From Lumbricus rubellus (Eukaryota > Annelida > Clitellata > Crassiclitellata > Lumbricidae): DNA of 64,000 bases. Of this stretch, positions 36,277 to 49,259 are shown in pieces. The first letter of the stretch is position 1. Every line of letters starts with the position of its first letter. Under the pieces are notes generated by a model, which ran no database searches, was not told the origin of the DNA, and saw only the letters and a list, made by a program, of their open reading frames with translations. The stretch spans positions 1,862,992 through 1,926,991 of the forward strand of contig OX243821.1 of assembly GCA_945859605.1 (NCBI GenBank), written 5' to 3'. The position numbers and the translations under genes were made by a program.

Positions 36277-39200
36277 CTGTTTTAAAGAAGAAAAAATTAC
36301 TATATAAACCACAATTTTATTACAACTTTTATTATTGAGTTATCTATGCTAAAAAACCTTTCTCACACCTGTAATAGCGAAGATAAAATTACTATATAAA
36401 CCATAATTTTATTACAAATTTTATTATGTTTTATTTATTATTTAAGGAAATGCTAAGAAATTAAACTTCTTCACATAAATTACGTAACAGCAAAGATAAA
36501 ATTATAATATCAACCATAATTTTATTTTAATTTTTATTATTGGTTTATCTATGTTTAAGGAAACTTTCTCACACCTGTAATGGCGAAAATAATTATTTAT
36601 CATATCAACCATAATTATTACAATAATTATAAATCGTTTAACCATGTTTAAGGAAAACGTAGAAAAAATATTTATAGTAGACTAATGATGAAAACATTAA
36701 CACAATCACTGACAACAACAATAAGACCACCACTAACACCAACATTAACACAAACAATAACATAAACACTAACACCAACGTCAAACACTAACACCAACAT
36801 CAACACCAACATTAACACAAACACTAACACAAACACTAACACCAACGTCAAACACTCAACCCTAACACAAACATGAACACAAACACTAACACCAACGTCA
36901 AACACTCAACACTAACACCAACATTAACACAAACATCTACACCACCACCAACACTAGCGCCAACATTAACACAAACATTAACAACAACAACAACAACAGC
37001 AACAACACAAACATTAACACCAACGTCAACACTCACCACCAACACTCAACAATAACACCAAAATTATCACCAGTGTCAACAACAATCCACACCGTCCCTC
37101 ACCTCTGGCGAGTGCTTCAGTTCTCATTGCAACGAGGTAGGGGTTCGTGGTCGGTCCAACAAGGGTGGACCCAGTCCAGATCGTTTGAAACGGCTTCAGA
37201 TAGTTTGGCGACTCCACGCCCAATGTTGGCGGTTCGCTAAGCATATGCGCTAGAAAGTTTGTTGCTTTGATGTTCGTACTTGACGATACGACGGCTCGCT
37301 CGACCATGTCCTTCTTGAAGTGCCGCCATTTTATCTGGTGAAAGAAATCACAATCATAATAAATATTAAAGACTTACGCCTTGTTTTTTCACATTATTTT
37401 TTGTTTGTTTATTTTTAAAGTGGGCTGACATGTAACCATAGGCGTAGGAGAGATTTCAACAGTGGGGGGGGGGAGCAAATGCTACACTTTTGCCCGAAAA
37501 ATCTGATGACCTTTTTTAGTCGTCCGGTCGAAATTGCCCGAAAATTTTAAATAGATTTTTAAAAAAAAATTCTGGTCTGCTTGCCCGAAAACCATGCAGA
37601 CTTGCCCGAATGCCGCTCTCGCTTACCGGTGTAGCTAACTAGGCCAGTTTAAGTATGTAAGTATTAACTCTATATGATGCCACTTTATATAGCTCCTTTT
37701 CACCTATTATACATAGACTCTATACCTTGTCATCGATCCAGCGACAAATGTCATCATTCTCGTGGTAAGCTCTCACTGCCGCCTTCAGCGCTTCTTCCTT
37801 GACGCCGAGCAATTGCACGAGGTCTCTGAAGGCACTTGTGGACAGACGGATGATACGACAACCACGACTGATGAGGTACAGCTGGTCCTTCGCTTCGAGG
37901 TATCGCTTCGTGTCCATGGCGTTCTCAAGACCCTGAGAAGGTAAGGGTAAATGCAAGGGTAAAGGTAAAGGTTTTAATGGTTAAGGTAAATGTAAGGGTA
38001 GAGGTTATGGTAAAGGTAAGAGTACAGATAAAGGTCGAGGTTAAGGTAAATGTAAGGGTAGAGGTTAAGGTAAATGTATGGGTAGAGGTTAAGGTAATGG
38101 TAATAGTAGATGGTTAAGGCAAGGGTATAGGTTAAGGTAAATGTATGGGTAGAGGTTAGGGTAATGGTAATAGTAGATGGTTAAGGTAAGGGTATAGGTT
38201 AAGGTAAATGTAGGAGTAGAGGTTAAGGTAATGATAATAGTAGATGGTTAGGTAAGGGTATAGGTTAAGGTAAATGTAAAGGCAAAGCTAAAAAAATTTA
38301 AAGGCAAAGGTAAAGGCAAAGGTAAAGATTAGGGTAAAGGTAAAGTTTAAGGTAAAGGCAATGGCACTGGCAAAGGTAACGGTAACGGTAACGGTAAAGC
38401 TAAAATAGAGGTAAAGGCAAAGGCAAAATATAGGTAAAGGCAAAGGCAAATATAAAGGTACATGTAAATGTTAATTTAAGGGCAAAGGTAAAGGCAAATG
38501 TAAAGAAAGGTAAAGGCAAAGGTAACTGCAAAAGTAAAGGCAAAGATGAAAGTTACGAAAACTGCAAAGGTTAGAGAAGGTCAATCCTAAATAAGATCTT
38601 AGCTGGAAGCGTAAAGGACAGAACAAAGAAAAAAAACAATAATATAGGCAATTGAAAAGACCAATGCTGGGGCGCGGTGGTGTAGTGGTGGCGTCGTTGC
38701 CTTGAAGCCTGAAGGTTCGAGGTTCGAATCCACCTCAAGCCACCGCCGCGTAGGGACCTTGGGCAAGTCCTTCACTCGCAGTTGCTTAGCGCTTCGGCGT
38801 GAAACTCCGATGCAGTGTCCGCGCTGTTGTCGGGAGGGCCTCTGAGAAGCGGTTGAGAGCTGGAAGCGGCGCTATAACAAGTGCACATACAAAGAAACAA
38901 AGAAACTTACGAAACAATCTCCCTTGACAAGAACCCCGACTTTGATGAAGTAGAGCGGACGTTTTCCACGGTGAAGAATCGTCTTTCTAAACAGGCGGCA
39001 GCAATGAGAAAGAATCGGTATTATCATTGTTAATATGAAGATAATTAGATTAATGATAATGGTAGAGAGAGCAACAGTGATAAATTTAATAAATTTGAAA
39101 ACAGAATTAATTTTACTTGTGACTTAATTCTTAACGTCATTGATATGAATCTTAGCACTATTATAATTATTATAAACTTGATTCTGAACATTTAAACCTT

Positions 39201-42200
39201 GATTCTGAGGACTATAATATAGACTCTGTCCTTTTTTAATTATCGCCATTTTTGTTATCGTCCTTTTTTATTATCGGTCCTTTTTTATTATCGTCATTTT
39301 CTATTATCGTCAAAGTTGTAAAAAACGTTTTTTTCGTTTTTTATTCTCTCCCAAAAAACGTGGTTTTTTTCGTTTTTTATTTTTCCCATCGTTTTTTATC
39401 GGTTTTTTATTTTTTATTTGAATTTATTTATTTATTTACTTTCTGTTATTATTTTCCTTAATTTTAATTTTTTCTGATATTTCTTATGTTTTCCGCCAAC
39501 TCTCAAGGATTCAGCAAACTAAAGTCATTATTTCATCATTTAACATCATCATTTATAGCCTGCATGTAGTAGGTTCCTAATCAAGGTTTTCAGGGTTAAA
39601 ATGGGGTTTTAGATGTAGCAAATTCAAAATATTTTCCGTTTCCGTTTTTTATCGCTTTTTTGTGTTTTTTTTATTATTTCGAAAAAACGAGGTTTTTCCG
39701 TTTTTTATTCCATTTCCATCGTTTTGTACATCTATGATTATCGTCCTTTTTAAATATCGTCCTTTTTAAATATCGTCCTTTTTATTTTCGTCCTTTTTAT
39801 TTTCGTCTTTTTTATTATCGTCCTTTTTATTATCGGTCTTTTTTTTATTATCGTCATTTACTATTATCGTCCTTTTAAAATATCGTCCTTTTTATTATCG
39901 TCCTTTTTATTTTCGTTCTTTTTTTTCGTCCTTTTTTATTTTCGTCCTTTTTATTATCGTCCTTTTTATCATCGTCCTTTTTATTATCGACTTTTCTATT
40001 ACAATAGGTAGGATGGGTAAAATAGATGAAAGATGCAAAATATTTAAACGAAGCAAGATACAATGGATAAGATCTGCAAGTCTGAATATTTATTCTGAAC
40101 TTGCTGCTTCAGCGGTAAATTCAACGGTAAATAGTAGCGCTAAATAATTACTGTTTAAAAAAAGACAGGTTGATACAAAAAGTATATAATGTGAAACAGA
40201 TTCGATAACAGCCAGTGCCAGTCCCAAGCCTGGATAAAGGAGGAGGGCATGGCTAATGGTCTATGTTACCACACAGTGACGTTAAACTGAAACTACACAT
40301 AACAGAGGCCAGTGTGAAGACAAAAACCCACCAAAGATAAACTGGAAAAACCAGCAATTGCAAAAGTAATGGCATAGGCAAGGCCGTAACTAAGGGGGGG
40401 GGGGGGGTTTGGGTCTTTGAACACCCCCCCCCCAATGGAAAATTTTACAAATAATATAGCGCATTTACTAGCACATGATGTATAACCATGAAACAAATCC
40501 ATGAAAACACCCGCACTCGAAATTAAAATAAAAATGTAAAAAATAATAGTATGCATTAACTATCTATCACAATCATAATATAAAAAACCCAATTTTTAAA
40601 AAAAAATTGAAAATAGGCGAAAATGGTAAGAAGAAAGTTGCTAGTCAGAAATTCTCCCCGAAGAAACACCCCCCACCCACCTCCAAATGAAATCCTGGCT
40701 ACGGTCTTTGGCACAGGAAAACAAAGGACACGACGTGAAAGATAAATTCCAAGGTAAATTCCAAGGTAAATTCCAAGATAAATTCCAAGGTAAATTCCAA
40801 GGTAAATTCCAAAGTGAATTCCAAGGTAAATTCCAAGGTAAATTCCAAAGTGAATTCCAAGGTAAATTCTAAGGTAAATTCCAAGGTAAAATGTCGGTAA
40901 CGGTAACACCGATGACATCGAAGGAGGTGCAACTTACCGTCTTTCCACAGGGTGAACAAAGGTATCCGCCAGGTCCCCGACACACTCAGCGTAACCGGAC
41001 GGATCGAAGTCAAGAAGCTGATATAGAAGAAAACAGAAATTTTAGACGCACGGTAAAATTTAATTTGACGGTAAAGGTAAGAGTTAGATTAATTAAAAGT
41101 TGAGGTAAAGTTAACGGTAAAGGTAAGAGTTAGATTAATTAAAAGTTGAGGTAAAGTTAACGGTAAAGGTAAGAGTTACAATGTAGATTAATTAAAAGTT
41201 TAGGTAAAGTTAACGGTAAAGGTAAGAGTTAGATTAATTAAAAGTTGAGATAAATGCGACGGTTAAAGTGAAGGCAACATTAAAAAGTTACGGTAAATAC
41301 TACTGACAACAATGTCTTGGTTGATAATCAAAATACTATTTTACAACCATTGGCGACCAAAACACCACTTGTAATCTATCCCCTACTTGGCTGTTCACCC
41401 TCCCACCGCGGTGAGGTGCAGGTAGGAATTTGGAAGGGTGAAAATAATAGCAATCACAAAATAATAATAATTTCCTACCGACCTCGACCAGTTTCTCGGT
41501 GAACCTTTCGATCTGGAACTGGCAAGAGGCCTTCTTCCGGTCCTCGAGAATGCCTGGGATGGAGGAAGCAATTCCTCTCGGCATCTCGTTGGCCCTCGAG
41601 TAGTGCCTCGACCACGCGTGCCATTCCTCTGTTGTCAACATCGATTCTCGCCAGATGTGCTCGTCAACGATGCGCATAACATCAGCAATGCCCTGCGTTA
41701 CACCGAGCATAACGTCGCAATTGCAATTGAATGTATTGTATTGTATCGTATTGTATTGTATTGCATTGTATTGTATTGTATTGTAATGTATTGCATTGTA
41801 TTGTATTGCATTGCATTGCATTGTATTGTATTGCATTGCATTGCATTGTATTGCATTGCATTGCATTGCATTGTATTGTATTGTATTGTATTGTATTGTA
41901 TTGTATTGTATTGTATTGTATTGTATTGTATTGCATTGAATCGTATAGCATTGTATTGTATTGCATTGTATTGTATTGTATTGTATTGTATTGTATTGCA
42001 TTGTATTGTATAGCATTACATGTATTGCATTGAATCGTATAGCATTGTATTGTATTGTATTGTATTGCATTGCATTGTATTGTATTGCATTGTATTGCAT
42101 TGTATTGTATTGTATTGTATTGTATTGTATTGTATTGTATATTAGCCTTTATAAAGCGCCTCTTACAGACTAGCTGTTCAGAGGCGCTCACAGCGTGACA

Positions 42201-42799
42201 GCCCCGAGGAAATAAAAAAAAGGCTTCAAGTAGCGAAGGGCTGAAGATGACACCTCCAATAAGATCTTACTACGGATAGTGGGAGGGAGGTCATTCCACA
42301 TAGAAGGGCCTACAATTGCAAAGGCATGGTGTTGGGCCATGGCAGTCCTTGTCCTTGAATTTGTCACTGTTGTTGCAAATTTAGCTCATGCAGTGATGCA
42401 ATGATGCAACGCACTGCAATTCAATGTAACGCAAGGCAATTGTATGTTACGCGATGCAATTGAATGTAACGCAGCTGCAATTGAATGTAACGCATTGCAA
42501 TTGAATGTAACGCATTGCAATTGAATGTAACGCAGCTGCAATTGTATGTTACGCGATGCAATTGAATGTAACGCAGATGCAATAATGTAACGCAGATGCA
42601 ATTGAATGTAGCGCAGATGCATTCGAATGTAATTGAAATTTGTACATTGTAATTGAATTGTGCGCAAAGCAATTGAATTTTATGCGATGCAATAATTTAT
42701 TGAACGAAATGTCTGTCTGTTTGACTCTCTCTGTCTGTCTCGGTCTCTGTCTGTATCTCCCCTCTTATCTATGTGTGCGTGTGTGTCTGTCTCTCTCCT

Positions 42800-42869
<70 letters not shown>

Positions 42870-43268
42870 CATCTCTCTCTCTGTGTCTGTCTCTCTCCTC
42901 TCATCTCTCTCTCTGTGTCTGTCTCTCTCCTCTCATCTCTCTCTCTGTGTCTGTCTCTCTCCTCTCATCTCTCTCTCTGTGTGTCTGTCTCTCTGTCTGT
43001 CTCTCTTGTCTCCCTCCCTCCCTCCCTCCATTCCACTGGACGAACAGATGACGTTGATGAGCTAACCTCAAGGACAAAAAAGAGCATGTCTCCCTTGGAG
43101 CTATCCTTGACGATGAGTCGGTTGAAGGCGAAATCCTCCGTGAAGCTATTCAGACTTAGATCACGAATCGCGGAATCCGACCAACGAACGATTGGAGACC
43201 AAATCCTGTATAATAATAATATTAACAATAACAATAGAGAGAGATGGAGAGAGATCAGAAAGAGACAC

Positions 43269-43301
<33 letters not shown>

Positions 43302-46300
43302 AAGACAGACATAAACAGACAGAAATAGAGATACAGAGAGAGACAACGACATCATCATCTGCAATAACATGGTATTAATACTAGTATATGCATCATCATC
43401 ATCATCGTCGTAATAATCGTAGTCGTCGTCATCATCATCGTCATCGCCGTCGTCATTGTCGCTAAGCGAATCAAAGCCAATCCATTGCAGTCCGCAATAG
43501 ACCAATGGTCCAATGCAGTCCACAATAGTCTACTGCAGTACACAATAGTCCATTGCAGTCCACAATAGTCCATTGTAGTCCACAATAGTCCATTGTAGTC
43601 CACAATAGTCCATTGTAGTCCACAATAGTCCATTGTAGTCCACAATAGTCCATTGCAGTCCACAGTAGTCCATTACAGTCCACAATTATTATAGTCCAAT
43701 GCACTCCACAATTATAGTCCATTGCAGTCCACAATAGTCCATTGTAGTCCACAATAGTCCATCGCAGTCTACAATTATAGTCCATTGTAGTCCACAATAG
43801 TCCATTGCAGTCTACAATAGTCCATTGCAGTCCATAAGAGTCCACTGTAATCCCATGCAATCCAATCCAGAATCTTCCAGTGTAATTTTATTTCTAATCT
43901 AATCTAATCTAACTTGTAATCTAATAAAATCTAACTTATAATCTAATCTAATATAATCTAGTCTGATCTGATCTGATCTAATATAATCTAACATATAATC
44001 TAACCTACTCTAACTTATATTTAAATCTAATCTAACTTAAAATCTAATCTACCTTGTAATCTAATCTAATCTAATCTGATCTGATCTAACTTATAATCTA
44101 ATATAATCTAATATAATTTAACTTATAATCTATTCTACTTATAATCTAATGTAATTTATAATCTAATCTAACTTATAATATAATCTAACTTATAATCTAA
44201 TCTAATCTAATCTAGCTTATAAAATAATCTATTCTAATCTAACTTACAATCTAATCTAATCTAACTTAAAATCTAATCTAATCTAACTTATAATCTAATC
44301 CAACTTAAAATCCAATATAATCTACTTTAATCTAATCTAATCTAACTAACAGTCTAATCTAATCTCAATTATGTTTTATCTAATCTTATCTAATCTAATC
44401 TACCTGAAGAAGTTGAATCTCGTCGCCAATTCCTCCTCCTGCAAAAGATCGAGACCGTTTTCAATGTAAGCCTCGCGATCGATCACAAGAAACTCAGAAT
44501 CTTCAGCACAAACGACTGTTGCCGTTCTTGGCTTGCTACGGATCACTCCGACCTCCTACAAGAAAGACAAGAGATTGAATGGTTTGATTGATTGATGGAT
44601 GGATTGATGCACTGATTGATTGATTGATTGACTGATTTGATTGGTTGGTTGAATGATTGATTGGTTGGTTGGTTGATTGGTTGATTGATTGAATGAATGA
44701 ATGATTGATTGATTGATTGATTGACTAATTGATTGAATGAATGATAGAATGGATGAATGAGTGATTGGTTGAGTGATTGACTGATTGATTGAATGAATGA
44801 TAGAATGGATGAATGAGTAATTGGTTGAGTGATTGACTGATTGATTGAATGAATGATATAATGGATGAATGAGTGATTGGTTGAGTGATTGACTGATTGA
44901 TTGATTGATTAACTGATTGATTAATGGATTGCATGAATAAATGCATGATTGATTGGTTGACTGACTAATTGTATGATTGATTGATTGCATGATTGGTTGA
45001 ATGATGAATAGACCGACAGATAAACAGACAGTTGCCGTTTGTGGCTTTCTGTGGATCACTCCGATGCACAAGAGATCGAAATGGAAAGCAGTGGACTGGA
45101 TGAGACTTAACGTCAGGACAGGGGCGGATCCAGAGGGGGCCAATACGGCCATGCCCCACCCCATTCAAAGCTGCCCATGTATAATTGTGCCCCCCATTTG
45201 GTTTTAACAAGTGTTTTCGAACAATGTATGATAAGGAGATTTCGACCAAATGACTGAATGACTGAAAAAAGGTCATCAACTTTTAGGCGGATACCCCACA
45301 AAATTTTCCACACCCAACCCAAAGAATTTTTGCCCCCCCTTCGTCCAAATTTTTGGTATCCGCCCTTGCGTCAGGGCCACCGGAGCAAAACAGAGCGTGG
45401 CCCCTTCCGAACATAATTATGTCCGCCGGGGCGTCGGTACCTCTTACAATACAGACATTGGCATGTGGTATTTGTTGCCACTGGAATTGAAAATGCATAG
45501 ATTTCACCTTCGATATGAAAATTGAAAATAAGCATAAGTCTTACATAATTTTGGAGTAGCCCCGTTTGGATTTAAAACACCTTTAAATCTCTTTTCATCG
45601 CTGTATATATTAAGTAAGTTTCGCACAAGCCTTCATAATAATAAATTAATGTGAATTAAAAAAAGCATTTAATAGAATGCGGATTTTTATTTAAAGGTGT
45701 GTTATATACATGTACTTAGGCCTACTGCCAGTGTACATGTATTCCGTATTTACTTCACGGTTTTGTGAGTAAAATCGACATGAATTGTGCAATAGCTTTA
45801 ATTAAATAATGTTACATCTTTCATTTTTTGGTCACTTTAGGGCCCCCTTCCTTTCGAGGGCCCGTCCGGTCGGAGGGTACGGATAGACCTCTGCTTAACG
45901 TGAATTGAGGTAGAATAGTTCGGACTGGATGGATGGATGGATGGAAGGATTGATGGATGGATTGATGGATGGATGGATGGATGGTTGGTTGGATTGATGA
46001 TAATATGGATGGATAGATGAAAAGATGAGTGGATAGATAAATGGATATACGAATAGATACTGCTCGAGATACTGACATGCATACCAATTTGGATAATTAT
46101 AATTATAGACAGATTAAGACAAAAAGACATGGATATTAATTATAAACAACCATAGAGACGGACACAGAAATACAAACAAACAGACATACAGAAATACAAA
46201 CAGACAGACATACAGAAATACAAACAAACAGACATACAGAAATACAAACAGACAGACATACAGAAATACAAACAAACAGACATACAGAAATACAAACAAA

Positions 46301-49227
46301 CAGACATACAGAAATACAAACAGACAGACACACAGACATAAATACAAACAGACAGACATACAAAGAAAAATACAAACAGACAGACAAACAGACAGAAACA
46401 CAAACAAACAGACAGACATACAAACAAACAGACAGACACACAGACAGAGGTGACCAAAGGTATCCTACCCCAAAGCAGGCTCCCTTGCGCCGGGGAACAT
46501 AATAAGTCATCGGTGTCCCATCGTTTTCAAGATGTCCCGTGTCCACAATGCAGTTCACTGATCCAGTGTAGATGTAGTAGATGCTGAAGGCCACGTGACC
46601 ACGCCGCAGCACCACCCGGCGCGCCTCGCACCTGCGCCAAGTAATATAGTGCCAAACACACCTTGCTATTGTTCTTGTTGGTATGTCGCTGCAAGATACG
46701 GCATTGTCTGTCTGTTTGCAGGGCCGGTGTCATGCGAAAAACTATCCGGCAACAAAAACTATCCGGAACCTTCTGTCATTGGTTCACGTGACGTATGACG
46801 TCAGATAGCAACGTTAGACGCCTCAGCCTCGTTTTCGTTGACAAATATGATCCGGGCTGATTGTAGTTGACTATAATAGTTGATTGCGGAAAACAAAATG
46901 CGGGATCTTTATAAATAACATTGAATAATAATTGCAAATCCTCTATCTTTAGTTGATTTATTTATCATGAACGAGACATTATTGTAATCTTATTGCGTTG
47001 CAATGTCTCCGAAAATTTGGTCGGAACTTCTGAAGATTAGGCGTATGTAACCTGCGATCCGAGATGTGCGTCAAGTTCGCAGGCATATTGAGATTTAGAT
47101 TCGCCATACATATTCGTTTCAGGTGTGACTTCCCAATAAGGCACAAAAGTCAGGCACGCCCGAAGTATTTGTGTGATCATATACTTCGCCCCCTTTCTGC
47201 CGCGTCGCTTCGTCTTCTTAGGTCCTCTGATCGCCTTGACCTCTTTGTCCCCAGAGTTAGGACCGCCATGGCTCAATCCAGAAAATTTCCCTGCATTGGT
47301 CCCTCCCTATGAAATGGGCTTCCTCCATTCGTTCGCTCTGCCATCCTATCTAGTAGTGACTACTAGATAGGATGGCAGAGCGAACCGATAAGTAGTGTGT
47401 ATCCTCGTCTTTCTCTCGTCTGAAAACTTGCCCGTTTTCTAGGGACTGAATGCACTGTGAGCGCTTCTGAAAGGCTCTTGCTGCAAGAAGCGCTTTATAA
47501 ATGGTCAGATACAATACAATGCAATTAATCATCATCAGAACTACCTAGACCAATAGTCGCTAGAGCGTTTAAAATCATTATTGTTCCTTGCGACTATTGG
47601 TCTGGGTCAAGGCCGTAGCCAGGATTTGATTTCGGGGGGTGTTTCTTCGCCGAAAAATTTTTGACGACCTTTTTTTAATCGCCGAAATTTCTGAATTTCT
47701 GACGACCTTTTTTAGTCATTTGGTCTGAATCTCAAGAAATTTTTTGATTTTTTCCGTCAACAAATCTGACCACCTTTTTTTATAGTCATTTTGCCTAAAT
47801 TCATGCTTTTCCATTATGTGCTAGTGAATGCATTCTATTATTTCATTTCTTGAGGGTGTCTTCATGGTTTTATTTCATGTCTTTTTACATCAAGTGCTAG
47901 AATAAATGCATTAGATTTTTTCTATATTTTTCATTTCGGGGGGTGTTCAAACACCCAAAACACCCGGCCCCTCCCCTGTCTACGGTCTTGGTCTAGGTAG
48001 TACTTATGGTGTTTAATATGCCCTTTTAAGTGTTATGAGATGGATAGGGCTTGAGTATGACATTTCAAGTGGCAAACTTTGCTAATTTGATGCATTGAAA
48101 TACACGGTCGATAATATGTGAAGTTTGGAAGGCTACAATAGGAACAATAATGATTTAAACCCAATCGCGACTATTGTTCTGGGTAGTGTGTTGATGGTGT
48201 TTAATATGCCCTTTTAATCGCTATGGGATGCATAGAGTCCAAATATGTGAATTTACCAAGTGAAATTACCAGTTCTAGCGTGCCTGGTGTTTGTGCCTTC
48301 TTGGGGAGGTCACCCACGAATCGATATAGTAGGCGAATCTCAACCCCAATATGTTTGCGAACTTGACACACATTATAGTTAGCTGCAGCTGTTTCTATTC
48401 ACAGAATCTGCAGAGATGTATTATTATAATGGTAATATTTGCAGTTTAGCCTCGCTTGTGGTAACGAAGCTTACTAGCGACACCCTCCTACTTTATTCAG
48501 GTATGGGACTGGCATTTGCAGAGTGCAACCATTGACGGAGTTAGGCAGATGTATTTTAAAATACATTATAAATTTTTTAAATGTTTATCGTTAGACACCC
48601 TATTTTCTTGCATGAAATTTCTTCATAAACGATCTAATTTCCAAAACGGATTTTCCATTCTAAAAATAGAACACAAGTTTCTACTGACTCAACACCGCTT
48701 CGTTCATTAGAATCACTGTTTTTCCACGTTTACTTGCACGCTCGCAATGTCACTAGCCCATTATATCACTTACATGCATGTATTACAATAGTTCGTTGCA
48801 TACCGAGTTATATGCTTCATAAAGCGAATTATTCCTAATAAACGTCGAAAAACAACCCGGATAGTTTTTGTCAACGGATAGTTTTTCGCACGTATGTCGT
48901 GCGAAAATGTATCCTAGCAACGAAGTGGGCGTGGCCGGATAGTTTTTGTTGCCGGATAGTTTTTCGCATGACACCGGATCAAGAAATGTGGGGACACTGA
49001 TCGAAAAATCTGATGACTTTTTAGTCGTTTGGCCGAAATTTCGTCAAAAGCTAAAAAAATTGTAAGGTTTTTCTCTCACTTGTGTGTGGGGGCCCCTGTT
49101 CGGCCGAACATGTTGAAGATGCCTTAATCCGGCCCTGTCTGTTTGTCTGTTCACCTATGCACACGTGTAAGTATTTATGCATGTCTACTTTCTGTCTGTC
49201 TGTCTTTCTGTCTGTCTGTCTGGCTGG

Positions 49228-49259
<32 letters not shown>

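Noticed and set aside
38669..38760. tRNA gene suggested by perfect box A and box B
   Set aside because: No acceptor stem or cloverleaf could be drawn and the sequence continues into a SINE body with relatives elsewhere.
43471..43860. 20-bp unit array considered as CRISPR
   Set aside because: Directly abutting units without unique spacers, in a metazoan intron.
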